Of a DNA stretch of 64,000 nt, positions 33,591 through 44,760 are shown one piece after another. The notes under the pieces were generated by a model. That model saw only the letters and a program-made list of their open reading frames with translations, did no database searches and was not told where the DNA came from. Numbering within the stretch: position 1 is the stretch's first letter; each line of letters begins with the position of its first letter. The position numbers and the translations under genes were made by a program. This DNA comes from Phyto melanocephala (lineage: Eukaryota > Arthropoda > Insecta > Diptera > Rhinophoridae). The stretch is from assembly GCA_941918925.1 (NCBI GenBank), contig OW799234.1, forward strand, positions 14,584,501-14,648,500. The letters are read 5' to 3'.

Positions 33591-34840
33591 TTCACAATAG
33601 TGGATTTAAGGACATAAGTTTGTATAAAAAAATGTGTTTCAAAAAATTCTTTAAAAGTCACCATACAAACGAAATCTTTAGGCATGACAACTTTGAATAA
33701 GAATGCGAAATATGTTAAATGTGGATGTTTTGTATGCAAATTGGACAGCACATGAAAGGGCAAACAGAAATCCAAAGAAAAATAATAAGAGTCAAAAGTT
33801 AAAGGGACATTAAGTGAGCACCATTACGTTCAGCTGCCGTAGGTAATAAATTGCTAAGAAATTTGTTTGTTTGCAAATAATTTTTAATAAATTAAAAAAA
33901 AAAATCTTAGAAAAGTTTTTTAAAGTGTTCTTTTTTTCTATCAAATTTCTATACTCTAAGACAACTTTCGATAAACTCTTTTGTTATAAAAATTGTTTTG
34001 TTTTTTGTTTTGCAAAAGAAAATATTTGAAAAACTCTTTCTTAACTTAAATAGAACCTTAAAACATTTTTCAAATTCTATAATTTCCATTTAAATTGAAA
34101 GCCTAAGGGTGCATTTGTAGACAACATATGGCAAAAGCTGAGATCAATAGAAAAGATTATAAAGTATGTAAATACGTACATATTTGTTTTATATTTTCTA
34201 GCACCTTCGAACTTAAAAATTAAACTGCTTGTAGGATATATGTATGTACGTACATTCAGCCATTTAGATTAAGTGCTGCTTAATGTTTGTGTGAGCGTAT
34301 GGGGTTCTATATGGTTTTGGTCATAAAATTTACCTCCACCTTTTGACATGGCAGTTTGTTTAGTCTAACGAAGGTTTTTCTTTTGCCATTCTTGTTCGAT
34401 TAACCGGATTTGAATTCGTTACGAAAACCTGTATGCTGCAATAACAGTAGCAACATTAAGTAACAAATTGGTTTTGGGTTGTTTTTTACAAATGCGGCAT
34501 TGTTGTCCTTTTAAACCAGGAAAAACATCTATAAAAATTATCACGCCACTAGTAAGGAAACTGTTATTACTTTCTGGGTTAAGGGGGTTAGAAAGGTGTG
34601 TAAAATAGTAACTACGAATAAGAATTTCTAATGTATACAACGTACATATGTCCTGTACGGATTTGACTTTGACACATCAAGCATTGTTAGCAAACTGACA
34701 AATGATAGCACTTAAAGCATAAGATTTTATCACAGTAAGTCACTCTATTTTAAGGTGAGTGTTTTAGAAATATTTTTACAATTTAAGTAGAAAAACAAAT
34801 ATTTTAAAATTTAACTTGACATTAAAGAAATTTTCCTAAT
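33591..34840. other. No gene recognised
   Basis: AT-rich spacer. No protein or RNA signature seen. Confidence 0.5.
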
Positions 34841-34848
34841 ATGTATTT

Positions 34849-35198
34849 CAGAGTTGTAAACGAATCATTCATTTTTGAATTAATTCGCAAATCATTCACG
34901 CACTGAATTGGTAAAATTTTGAATTAATTCTTTTCGTCAAAAAACGAATTGAATGAAATTTGAATCAATTCATTTGAATTTAGCAAGCATGAATTTCAAT
35001 TCAAATGAATTAGGCAAAATGAATTGCAGTTAATTTTTAATTCAAATGAATTGGTAAAATGAATTGCAAATTTATTTGAATTGATTAAAATTCCATTCAA
35101 TTCTTTTTTTTTTTTTTTTTTGTAAAAAGGATTAATTCAAAATTTAGGTAATTCGTAATGAACTGAAATCAAAAAAGAATGATTCATTTACAACTCTG
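34849..35198. mobile_element. hAT MITE, 350 bp, perfect 8-bp TSD
   Basis: Flanked by ATGTATTT at 34,841-34,848 and 35,199-35,206, an exact 8-bp duplication typical of hAT elements. The termini are CAGAGTTGTAAACGAATCAT and its near-perfect reverse complement. The interior consists of repeated near-palindromes of AATTCAAATGAATT and AATGAATTG, so it folds extensively. No coding capacity. Confidence 0.93.
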
Positions 35199-35206
35199 AT
35201 GTATTT

Positions 35207-36296
35207 ACAAATAAAAACACTTTTTTTTTTCTTATAAAAACAAAAAATATTAAAGACTGTCACATGTCAATTATTTAAATAATCATGTCAGTGTCTGCAT
35301 ATTTAAGGGGTTTTCGAAATTTATGCAAGATTTCAATTCAACGACATTTATGCATTAAAGAGTGCTGACAAACATCAAAAATATAGAAAAGACAATTGAC
35401 ATTAAACAGTTTTGGGTTATTAAAAATACAGGACTTTGTTATTAAATCATATTTCAGAATGTTACAGCAAGAGTCAAATTTATAAATACAATTATGCTCA
35501 CTGGGAAAAACAACAGATTGTGTATGTGCCAGTACATCCATTAGAGGCGAATATTTATTTTTTGTTTACGTATTTATATCTCCTCACCTGTCTTGCCGAA
35601 GGCATGTATATATCTGTGGCAATAAGGAAAGAGTGCTTTTATCGTTTTTCAGGAACTTTAAAATTTTTAGGTTGATTCTTAAAAATTTATTGCCTTTAAA
35701 AAAATACTATTATAAGAATTCGCGCTGTACGAATTCAAGAGTATATCGGTTTTTTTATGTTATTTATTTAAATTATAAACTAAAATATGATGATATTCAA
35801 AATGATCCAGTAAAGTTGCCTAAATTAGTTAAATTACTGGTGTTATTATTAATTAGCTTATGTCGACTTAAGCAGTTATTCCTTTTTGCCATAGATATAC
35901 TTTTTAACGGTATGATAATTTCTACAGAATTCGTATGACCATCTGTCCGAGTGTTGGTTGAAATCAACTTTTAGAGCGCTCACAATTCACAAATTCAGCA
36001 TAATCGTCCTATAACTTATTAAGATGTCAGATATTAAACTCGACTGCCCCTGTCTATCCCCCACAAAAATTAACATTTATGTGCCCTGGGATAATTTTAT
36101 AAGAACTTTTTATTTACAGTTTTATATTCTTTAAAACGTTTCTAACCAACTGAAACTGATTGATGTTTATTGTGCAACAAAAATAAAAAAATTAATAACT
36201 TAAAATTAAATTAATTACTGGGACTTGAAATTCTGAGGAGTGTTATGGAAATTTCGAAGTAAGCATTTGACAGAATGTGTCAAGGCCAATTCAAAT
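35207..36296. other. No gene recognised
   Basis: AT-rich. Open frames at 35,436-35,938 are low-complexity and lack motifs. Text resembling mini-me-like modules (CATCTGTCCGAGTGTTGG, CATAATCGTCCTATAACTT) appears near 35,940-36,080 as a decayed fragment. Confidence 0.4.
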
Positions 36297-36400
36297 ATCG
36301 GGGATGGAAAAGTTGTTATAATATATTTAGTTAAATAAAATTTGATTTAAGAAGAATATATATTTGTGAAACACATTATAAAAAAAAAACATTAGCTAAA
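36297..36400 (+). mobile_element. hAT-like MITE, left-end fragment
   Basis: CGGGGATGGAAAAGTTGTTA, AATAAAATTTGATTTAAG and ATATATATTTGTGAAACACA match the left 100 bp of the element at 38,285-38,475. The right end was not found. Confidence 0.5.
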
Positions 36401-36596
36401 TCTTAATAAATGACAACGTTAAATAAAATAAAAACCCAAACAAATATTCTTAAAATAAATCATAATGTTACTTATGCGCCGCCCTGTATATAAGAGCGTA
36501 ATAAACCATTAAGAGTTAATTGCTTTTCCAGAAAACCATTGATCTCAAACACATTTCACTTTATTATCCCACTATAAATAACAAAGAAAATACAAA
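36401..36596. other. Possible decayed LTR scrap
   Basis: TGTTACTTATGCGCC and a TATATAAG box followed by AATAAACC within 40 bp look LTR-like, but I found no partner copy. Confidence 0.2.
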
Positions 36597-37640
36597 CAAG
36601 TAAGAGCGCTACATTTGGCCGTGCTGACTATGATAATACCCTTCACCATAATGTACATAAATATAATGCCCAGATCATAGTTTAGCCTAGATTTCAGATT
36701 AATTGTTAAACGCCATTTTCTTTATTATTTCGGACGCCATATTTGATTTTAAATTTCTACAAAGTAAAATGTATTCTACTTGTAAAGCTCTCATTTGATA
36801 TCCATATTGATGGGGTTAAAAAAATTACATTTTGTTTTGGATTTTTTTTACTGGCTTTGACCTATATATTAATTAACTGAACACTATTTTGTAGTGGCAA
36901 CCATCTTGGACTTTAATTTTTTTTATACTGTCTATATTCTTTTAGTCAAGCCGTTTCTTTTTATATCATATCGTTCCTTTCTGGTGGCCAAAAGCTAAAA
37001 GAAATCGATTATAGATTGTTAATTTTAAAAAAATCACCGAAGTATTTGTATTTGTGTCCTTATATCTCAGTTAGTTTCAAACTGATTCTTCAGTTTTTAT
37101 CGGCAATGATTTTGGAGGCAACGGCTTTTATTATGGTGTCTTGAGCATGTCCCAGATTATTTAGGAACTTTAATAATTTTTTATACTTAAAACATTATAT
37201 ATATTTTTATTTATTATTTTTGCCTATAACTTTGTCGGTTATCAAAAATTTTTTAACAATATTCCTAGAGGCCTGTAAATAGAAACAACCGTCTCTACAA
37301 ATTAACCAGGCGCTGACATTTTTTTTTTTGTACAAATATGGGAAAGAACAGAGACAATCGTGTTTATTTGCTCATATCTCAAAAAGTTATGGGTGATCGT
37401 GCTGGATTCCAATAACGATTAATTCCACACACAGATCTCAGTAACATTTGGGAGCTTCTAAATGTTGATTTAAGTCAACATCAAGATAGACGAAAAGATG
37501 GACAGACGATCATGGCTAAATCGATTTCCTTAGTCATAAGCTTACAGAAAATATATGTATACCTTATGTCGTGGGAAATCAATACTGCAGACAACGCTTT
37601 TTTATATCCTTGGCACCACCACAGGTGAAGGCTATAAAAA
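36597..37640 (+). mobile_element. Mini-me-like repeat, nearly full length
   Basis: Head AACAAGTAAGAGCGCTACAT, then GGCCGTGCTGAC and AATACCCTTCACCATAATG. Modules GACGCCATATTTGATTTT and GCAACCATCTTGGACTTT follow. Middle lines TTTGCCTATAACTTTGTCGG and CATATCTCAAAAAGTTATGG. The 3' core is GATGGACAGACGATCATGGC, TAAATCGATTTCC and AAATATATGTATACC, ending CAGGTGAAGGCTATAAAAA. The 5' ATACCCTTCAC and 3' GTGAAGGCTAT are inverted relative to each other. Confidence 0.8.
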
Positions 37641-38284
37641 TGTAAATTGGCGAACTTTACGCTCAGAAAAGTTGTAACAAAAAAAGTTTGTGTACGAAAG
37701 TGTACAAACAAAAAAAAAAAAACTCTCATGAACTGCCATTACCTGGTAAACAAATATGTCCATACGATGGGGCTAAAGGGAGCCAATAATTTTCTTCTTC
37801 ATTTTCAAACTACAATATCAAGACGGCAATCATTTAACTTAAATAGTTTTTTTTAGAATTCGATAAATATAGTTTTCGGCATTATAAACTTTATTTGGCA
37901 TAAACTGTCAATTTATTAAATACGGTATTGGCATTAAAATTGTATTCAAATTTTTATAATAGAAAAAGTTTAAAAATAATTTGTAAAGAGTGGGTGGCCA
38001 AAGATAATTGTTTATATTTTTGGAATATATATGCTTATTGTACAATGTAGTAAATAATTTCTTCTTTGCTTAGAAACTATTAACAAATTTAAAAAAATAA
38101 TTTTAAGGCATGACGAAAATCTCAATCGTACTTAGGACCGTTATTACATCTTTGCATTATTTAAAGGTTGTATTTTATTGGACGGATGAACAGAACAGAA
38201 GGATGAACTGGTATATGCAACGGCGATTTATAATAACAAAGTAACTTTTAATAGGATTTTTTCAGTCAAAGACAATTTGTATAT
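37641..38284. other. No gene recognised
   Basis: AT-rich spacer between two repeats. Confidence 0.5.
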
Positions 38285-38475
38285 CAGGGATGGCAAAGTT
38301 GTTATGATATGTTAGATGTAATAAAATTTGATTAAAAAGGGATATATATTTATAGGGCATATTATAAATGACGCAAAAGCAACAAATATACATAAATTTG
38401 GTACATTTATTATTATTTAAATACACTTAAATTAATAATTTAATACCGAACCTAAAATCGCATTTTCCATCCCTG
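38285..38475. mobile_element. hAT-like MITE, 191 bp
   Basis: Starts CAGGGATGGCAAAGTTG and ends GCATTTTCCATCCCTG, so the terminal nine bases are a perfect inverted repeat of the common hAT type CAGGGATGG. The flanking 8-mers do not match well, implying age. A further CCATCCCTG at about 38,806 is a lone end. Confidence 0.7.
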
Positions 38476-38849
38476 CATAAATAAAAGAAATCAAGGCGAA
38501 TTCAACAAATTTTGACATTATGCTTCCGCATCAACTGGGCTGATAATTTCACTTGTGTAAATTCGTCTAGGTTGTAGCATTTCGACGTTGAATATGCCTG
38601 GATATAGATGGAAACAAGTGAACAAAGAATATTTTTCTTAAACTTTAGAAAATGTTTTTTTAACAAATCCATTATGGGGTTTATATATATGTTGGGGGAT
38701 ACTAAAGCAGACCTCTTCCTTAAACGGGTCCCTTTTCTACCCCTTCGTTTTCCAGAGATTACGAGGCTACAAAAAAAGGGTATCCTCGACCTCATGAGTC
38801 CCGTGCCATCCCTGACGTTTGCTCTAGACTTTTGTGACTTCACATTGTA
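38476..38849. other. Region 3' of the minus-strand LINE; unclear
   Basis: It has more G+C than average and is open on both strands (minus 38,502-38,843, plus 38,608-38,850), but neither frame has a recognisable motif. It may be LINE 3' UTR plus part of another hAT-like element. Confidence 0.3.
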
Positions 38850-39552
38850 GACTGATGATTAACTACAATCCTCATCACAGAGTCCTTTATAATCGCCAGC
38901 ATCTGCCCTAGAATAATTTCTCCGATAGCTCTCACATCCTAGGTGTGCCTGCCGGTGGTACTAAGTCTACTGCTCGCCATTGCCGGACATTCGCATACTA
39001 CATGCGCCGCTGTCTCAGCAGTCTCAAGGCACATTCTGCAAACATCATTCTGCACAACCTTAATACTGTGCAGATGATATTTGAAGTTGCCGTCCCCTAT
39101 GATCAAAGCAGTTATCCATCCAAGAGTCCTGCGATTATATCTGAGTACTTTGACTGCATTCCTGCCAAGGGGCCTTCCCAGCACCATACGTGATTGTCTA
39201 CATGCGATTGTCTCCATCCACCTTCTTAGGTTCATAAATTCCACCCATTGTAGGGCCTTCGCCCGCACCATCCCATTCCCAAGAGCAACTCTAGCTTCCG
39301 GTCTGCAGAATGCCACAGTAGCTCACCTTTTCGCAAGTTCGTCCGCCGACTCATTCCCTACATGCCCCCTAAACCCACATTAGCGTTACCTCCGTTCACA
39401 GAGGCACACCTATTGAGCTTCAGAACACATTCGAGCACCAGTTTCGAGTTCACATCCGTACGCTGCACGCATTTAACCACAGACTGGTTATCAAGTGCTA
39501 TGATCATTCTCTTCCCATGCACTCGATCTTTCAGCAAGTGGTCCAATCTCAT
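38850..39552 (-). pseudogene. LINE ORF2 C-terminus: RNase H and zinc knuckle
   Basis: The minus strand reads MIIALDNQSVVKCVQ and LVLECVLKLNRCASVN (RNase H), then a break, NESADELAK (about 39,340), and a long frame with LGRPLGRNAVKVLRYNRRTL and DVCRMCLETAETAAHVVCEC, then PAM. That is a Cys-x2-Cys-x8-His-x3-Cys knuckle typical of the C-terminus of R1/I-type LINE ORF2. RT is not present, so the copy is 5' truncated. It closely parallels 5,700-6,010 on the plus strand (LGKRALKLIEYNRS, then SANVVCKRSAL). One stop between RNase H and the tail disables it. Confidence 0.8.
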
Positions 39553-40963
39553 TATGGGGTTAATAAGTCACCTTTTTTATTATGTACAAACTTTGTAATC
39601 TATTTAAATGATTGGGCCTTACTCGTAATAATGCAAATTTATATTTAACATTTGAGGCAGCATATTCTAAATAGATTCTTTATTACTGCCCTTAATACAA
39701 CACACCTGTCGTATACAAATTATGTTAAATGGTCAATTTAGAGAATTTTTAAATTTATTCTATTTTCAATTAAAACAAAGAAGGATTTAACTAAAAATAT
39801 ATCTACCACCCAACCACAAAAGAAAGAAAGAAAAAATTTCAAGCGCTCCAAACATCTAATTAGAAAGTGGATATAATGAAGTGTTTTCACAAAACTTAAT
39901 TAGTTTTAGGATAAACATTTGCTGACGGTTGTGGGCAATCCGAAAATTTTGCGAATACAAAACAGAAAAGGCTCATTACTGATACACACTCACACACACA
40001 CTTGACACACCACTTAATTAAAAAGCGCTGAAAATGTAGTTATTAAAATTGCTTCCTAAAGGCTGAAATAATGTTTAAATTGAATGCAAATGTGAGCTTT
40101 TTTTTAAAGTAATAAGCAAAATAAATATTAATAATTAAAGCCGACCAAACTTCGTATTTGTTACTAAAAAGTTGGGATCCTTTGTTAAAAACCTGCTTAC
40201 TTTTCTTATTGTTTGCTTTGATAGCAGATTTTGAATATAAACTTGTAAAGCATGTCTCCATCAAGTCACTGATAACAATTGAACTTTCTAAAGTAGCAGT
40301 GTTATTGCAATCTTGACCACTTGAATATTCTTAAGAAACGAACCTTATATTTTGTTTTTTTTTTTTTGTTGTCTTACTTTTTCTCCTTTGGTCAATTCTT
40401 GTTATAAATTTCTTCTCAGTTGGTTCTCAAACTAATTACCTCTAGCAAATCAATGATTACAAACGTACATATGTTGGTATGTATTTCATATAGGTATTCA
40501 TTGAACAGCTCACTTTATTAATTTTACAGCTTGTTTCTTAATGATAACGTTAGAATTATTTTTATCGCAACTTATTGTAACGGCACGTCATTGTTAATGT
40601 GTATTTTCGAATTTAGCTACTGTTTGATATTAATTTAATTTGTATTTATATTTATTGTTTGCGTTTAGACAGACAGCAGGAAAATACATAAACAAAATAA
40701 TACTCGACGTTCATACATACAGACATACATATGCATGAACATAATTCAAAAAGATGTGCATAAATAAACAAAGGAAACTAATGAAATTAATTGAATCAAA
40801 TATAATCAAAGTTATTTTTTTACAATAAAAATTATTTTTAATGAAAACGTTGGTCGTACATTTAAGGGAGCACAAATTTGTAGAGCAAATTAAGTCGGTT
40901 TTTTTAGAAACGAGTTTAAAATAAGAACCTTTAATTGTCAATTTTATTATTATAGATAAAACA
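39553..40963. other. No gene recognised
   Basis: AT-rich, with short (CA)n and CATA-rich patches (39,985-40,005; 40,715-40,735). Confidence 0.5.
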
Positions 40964-41744
40964 AGTAAAAGCGCTATAGTCAGCTGTGCCGAATCTGATA
41001 ATACCCTTCATCGTCATGTACATAGGTATAAACACCACATGGTAGCTAAGCCTACACTGTGGATTTCATGAAATCCGCCATTTTCTTTATTATTTTTCAT
41101 GCCATCTTTGTTTTTCAACATAGTTAACTGAACTCTACTAGTCAAGCCCTTTCATTTGATACCAATATTGTTGGGGTTAACAAAATTTTGTGTTGCCATT
41201 TTATTTCAGACGCCATCTTGGATTTTACACATTTTTCATAACTTACTAAATTGTAATGGTCAAGCCTTTTATGTGATACCAATATTATGGGTGTTAAAAG
41301 GGACAAAGCCGTAACTACTATATTTGACTTATATATTCAATCTAGGGCGCCATCTTGGAGTTTTTTCTTAGGTAACTATATTTTAATACTCAGGAACTTT
41401 TATTTGATCCCCATGAAAAATATCGATTTCCGTTTGAAAAATTTTAGAAAAAAAAACAAGTAAGAGTGCTATATTCGGCCGTGCCGAATCTTATATACCC
41501 TTCACAACGTGTAGTCATGCAATAACAGTAGTTTGTATCACCATTCATCTTATATGAAATATGTACATACATATATAAAAAACATACATATATAAAAACA
41601 TCCCATTGTAAAATTATAAATTTACGTATGTATGTTAAAAAAAAATATAAAAAAAAAAATTAAAAAAAAAAATAATTAAAATATAAATAATAAATATAAA
41701 ACAAAAAAAAATTTAAAAAAAAATAATAAAAATATAATTTATAT

Positions 41745-42042
41745 ATTATTCGAGCCTAAGGTAATGCAACAGTTTAATTTTTTTAGTGTACAATTTTTTA
41801 TATGACAAATTTTTGAAATTTGTCTTTAAAAATTTTTATTATTAGTATAGAAGAAGAAAATATTGAAAAAGAAAATTTTGTTATTGTAATTTTAATTGTT
41901 AATTTGTTTTGTGAAAAAAAATATTTCCTGAAGATGCTACACGAAGTAGTAGCGAAATATTGAAGAAAATAAAACATTGTTTAATATTGTTTTTTTTTTA
42001 TAAAAAAAATAAAACTGTTGCATGACCTTAGGCTCAAATAAT
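41745..42042. mobile_element. 298-bp element with ~41-bp inverted termini and hammerhead-like core
   Basis: The left arm starts ATTATTCGAGCCTAAGGTAA and continues TGCAACAGTTTAATTTTTTT; the right arm is its reverse complement with about four differences (ends CATGACCTTAGGCTCAAATA). The interior is AT-rich and contains the CTGAAGA...GAAA motif. No coding capacity and no clear TSD. It could be a MITE, or an inverted-repeat form of a retroelement such as a Penelope-like unit; the latter is speculation based on the ribozyme-like core. Confidence 0.65.
41928..41957 (+). ncRNA. Hammerhead-ribozyme-like core
   Basis: CTGAAGA (matches the CUGANGA consensus) at 41,928-41,934, a 5-bp stem GCTAC/GTAGC (41,936-41,940 with 41,949-41,953) closed by an 8-nt loop, then GAAA at 41,954-41,957. 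A short downstream stem (TATT with AATA at about 41,984) would put UU in the cleavage-dinucleotide position. Stem I is poor beyond the first C-G pair, so catalytic activity is doubtful. Hammerheads are known in Penelope-like and other retroelements. Confidence 0.35.
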
Positions 42043-42583
42043 TAAATACAAAAATTTAAAAAGAGGTCAAATAAAGTATAGAATTATTAATTAATATATT
42101 AAATAAAAAAAAAAAAAAAATTTTAAAAAAATATATAAAAAAATTTTTTTTTGGCTCAGTTGGGATTTGATGTCACGTTAACTCTAACCAATATACACGA
42201 TTGTAAGTATGTATGTTGTTGTTGTAATGTTATTTTTGTGAAAAAAATTGAGGTGATCGTGGGTTTTTGCTCATATCTCAGTTGTTTGTGTACCGATGTT
42301 TCTGATTTTCAATACTGATCCACTCCCGAATATTTCTGATATTTTAGTACCTCACCCGGGACCATTTTTCACTGTGTGAAGGGTATAAAACACCGAAGCA
42401 GTTGTACTTTGGTGCTTATATCTCAGTTGGTTTTAAACCGATTTGTTGGTTTCTCTTAAAACTAATTTCTAAAATTTGGGGTTATTCAAAATTTATTTGG
42501 GAGTTTGAATAAAGTGATATATTTAAAAATATATTTTTTTTTTCAAGAAATTTTTCCTGATAACTTTTTCGATTAAAGACCAA

Positions 42584-42726
42584 CGTAGGTAGGTAGGTAG
42601 GTAGGTAAGGCTGGTGCAAAGTTACCCTCACACCTTCACTCGGAGACCATTACGGTCCATTGTGACGCCTTAATAGAGAGAAGAATAGAATAAAAATAGA
42701 AATATTTAGGATAGAAGAGAAAGAAA
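42584..42726 (-). mobile_element. 5'-truncated SINE with 12-bp TSD
   Basis: Flanked by ATTAAAGACCAA at 42,572-42,583 and 42,727-42,738. On the minus strand it has only the 3' part of the SINE (TTAAGGCGTCACAATGGACC, CTCCGAGTGAAGGTGTGAGG) and the CCTA-repeat tail; the tRNA head is absent. 5' truncation plus duplication shows it was made by LINE-type target-primed insertion. Confidence 0.88.
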
Positions 42727-43135
42727 TTAAAGACCAAAGGTATACCAAATCTATGAATAGTACAACCGTAACTATTAATAATCCTAGGACTGGATTGTAA
42801 ATTTTGTGGTAAAAATAAGTGAAAAAACAGAGGCAGCCGCGTTTATTTGCTTATATCTCAGAAAGTTATAGGGGTATTATGCTGATTTCTAATACCGATC
42901 TGCTCCCGAAAATATCTGATATTTTAACAACTTACGCGGGTATTGGCTATGCTTCAAAAGGTAGATTTCAACATACACACGGGCAGACGGATAATGCTTA
43001 ATCGACTCCCCTGTTCATAAGCTTTCAGAAAATAAGTATATACTTTATGGGGTCGATAATAAATATTTAAGAAATTTCACACGGAATGACAAACCTTTAT
43101 AAACCCTTTTACACTGTCGTGTGAAGGGTATAAAA

Positions 43136-43329
43136 AGTCATCTTAAAGTTGAACCAGTTTCAAAAAGGTGACACATATAATGTGCTTAATACATTGAAGC
43201 AAATAGTATTATATTCTAAGCAGGTGGCAACCTTGATTTTGCCAAACAAAAGAGAAACAAGAGAATAAGAAAAAAAGTTTTTTGTAATACTTTTTGATAA
43301 TTAAAAAGAAAAAATTAAAATCTTCTTAA
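43136..43329. other. Spacer, nothing recognised
   Basis: AT-rich sequence between the mini-me-like cluster and the piggyBac-like MITE. Confidence 0.5.
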
Positions 43330-43686
43330 CCCTAGAGTACGAACGTTCGTCGATTCATCGAGCATATCTCTATTACTACTAACTTTAATTGCTGTGTTAC
43401 TTTTGCTATGAGCAGGGGGCAAATAACTACATTTGAACGTCATCGAAATTTGAAAATTCTTATTAGAATCTCTATACCAAAAGCACAGCGGACTTGATCG
43501 TTCGAGTAAATATTCGATTGATAGAATGCCGTAATTTGGCCCCAGTTTTAATATACATATAAAGGAATACAAAGTTCAATAAGATTGATTTTGTAAAAAA
43601 AAAATTTTTTAATTATAAAAAAAGTTAAAGAAAAATACGTAAATCGTTAGTTGAAACGGATGCAAAACATGATTAGTACTCGAGGG
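43330..43686. mobile_element. piggyBac-like MITE (candidate)
   Basis: Ends CCCTAGAGTAC and GTACTCGAGGG (11 bases, one mismatch as inverted repeats). They are flanked by TTAA on the left and TTAG on the right, close to the TTAA duplication of piggyBac elements. The interior is non-coding, 357 bp in total. Confidence 0.45.
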
Positions 43687-44150
43687 TTAGTAGTAGTAGA
43701 GAATTGGCGCATAAGCACCACTACCAAAAATAAATATTAGTTTTCCATAGGTCAAGGCTTCTAATAAAGCGTACGATGTAAAGAATTTCAAATGCCCATT
43801 GGAGTAATAACTCCACACTCAAGTGTGTGTGCAGATTGCTGGGGCATTGCGGAGGACGTGCTATGCGGTCTTATCATCCATATTGCACGTCACTACATTT
43901 GACCTGCCGGTTTTACTTAAATTATATCTGAGATTACAGTGTCCAGTCCGAAAAAAACAAACTTAAGCTTCTGTTAAAATTAAAATCCACTTTTTCGCTA
44001 AAAGTACATTTTACTCGTTTATAATAAACTAAAAGTTGACTTTTAAGAAAAGTAAACTTTATAGCTTCTTAAATGCACTTTATTTTTGTTTATACATGAT
44101 TATGGGCAAATTGTTTATGTTAATAAAACTAAAAAAGTCCTCTGTACAAT
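43687..44150. other. Unresolved; one GC-richer patch
   Basis: 43,795-43,950 is richer in G+C and partly open on the plus strand (SSVCADCWGIAEDVLCGLI). The Cys pair and AEDVL recall LINE C-terminal knuckles, but I could not align it to the other LINEs in the window. Confidence 0.3.
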
Positions 44151-44760
44151 ATTCGACAATTCGAACTTACAGGTGCCACTGTTTAAAATTGGTATTTGTG
44201 TATTATTTAAATATAACAATTTTCTTATTGAACTAAAGGAGAACTACCCTTTAATTTCAAATATAAACATTTTTGATATAAATTAAAAGTATTTTTATTT
44301 TTAAATGTTTTAAAAAAATAAGTTTCTATAATGTTCGAAAATTCGAACTTAAGTTCGAATTTTTTGGAAATTTGTAAAATATGTAAAAATGGGTGGATGT
44401 TATGAAAATATGTTAATTTTCCATATTGGCCAAATATTTAGGGAAAGGGAAACTTCGAATAGGTAAATTTTCAAAAAAATAGTTTAATAGTTTTGTTTAT
44501 GTTTAAACATTTGATAAGATGTTTCAAATTCACAATTTCTCAATGTTCGAAAATTCGAACTGAATTTCGAAATTTTTTTGGAAATTCCAAAAAAAAGATT
44601 TTATGGGGAGATTATGAAAATATATTAATTCTTAAAACTTACTTAGTATTTAAGGAATTTACGAATTTTGAATATGGAAATTTCCAACAAACAGCGATTA
44701 TTTTTTTAAATTCTATTCTGACTGTAGCTTTTTTCCATGTTCGAAAATTGTAAATATTTT
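44151..44760. repeat. Degenerate ~200-bp tandem repeat headed by a TTCGAA palindrome
   Basis: Units begin ATGTTCGAAAATTCGAAC or a variant at about 44,151 (ATTCGACAATTCGAAC), 44,331, 44,543 and 44,737. TTTTTTGGAAATTT and TTATGAAAATATRTTAATT follow in the better-preserved middle units. Spacings are 182, 212 and 194 bp. The last unit is cut off after the head. Confidence 0.65.

Larger units (their letters stand above)
41457..42389 (+). mobile_element. Inner mini-me-like copy nested in the outer one
   Basis: Intact termini: ACAAGTAAGAGTGCTATATT, then CGGCCGTGCCGAATC and TATACCCTTCAC at the left; CACTGTGTGAAGGGTATAAA at the right. It contains the inverted-repeat element at 41,745-42,042 and the tRNA-like segment at about 42,150-42,205. 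TATCTCAGTTGTTTGTGTAC follows. Its GTCY/TA core is missing. Confidence 0.8.
40964..43135 (+). mobile_element. Mini-me-like repeat split by a second copy of the same family
   Basis: The outer element is 40,964-41,455 plus 42,390-43,135. Head AACAAGTAAAAGCGCTATAG; modules GACGCCATCTTGGATTTTAC and GGCGCCATCTTGGAGTTT. It runs to AAAATTTTAGAAAAAA, is interrupted, then resumes ACACCGAAGCAGTTGTACTT exactly as in the copy at 61,863. Then come a 5'-truncated SINE (42,584-42,726) and the 3' core ACACACGGGCAGACGGATAA, TTAATCGACTCCCC, ATATACTTTATGGGGTCG, ending GTGTGAAGGGTATAAAA. Confidence 0.8.

Noticed and set aside
36480..36510. TATATAAG box as a host promoter
   Set aside because: No downstream gene is visible and the context looks like a decayed LTR scrap.
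38502..38843. 113-codon minus frame next to the LINE
   Set aside because: Both strands are open, there is no motif, and the likely explanation is LINE 3' UTR or hAT debris.
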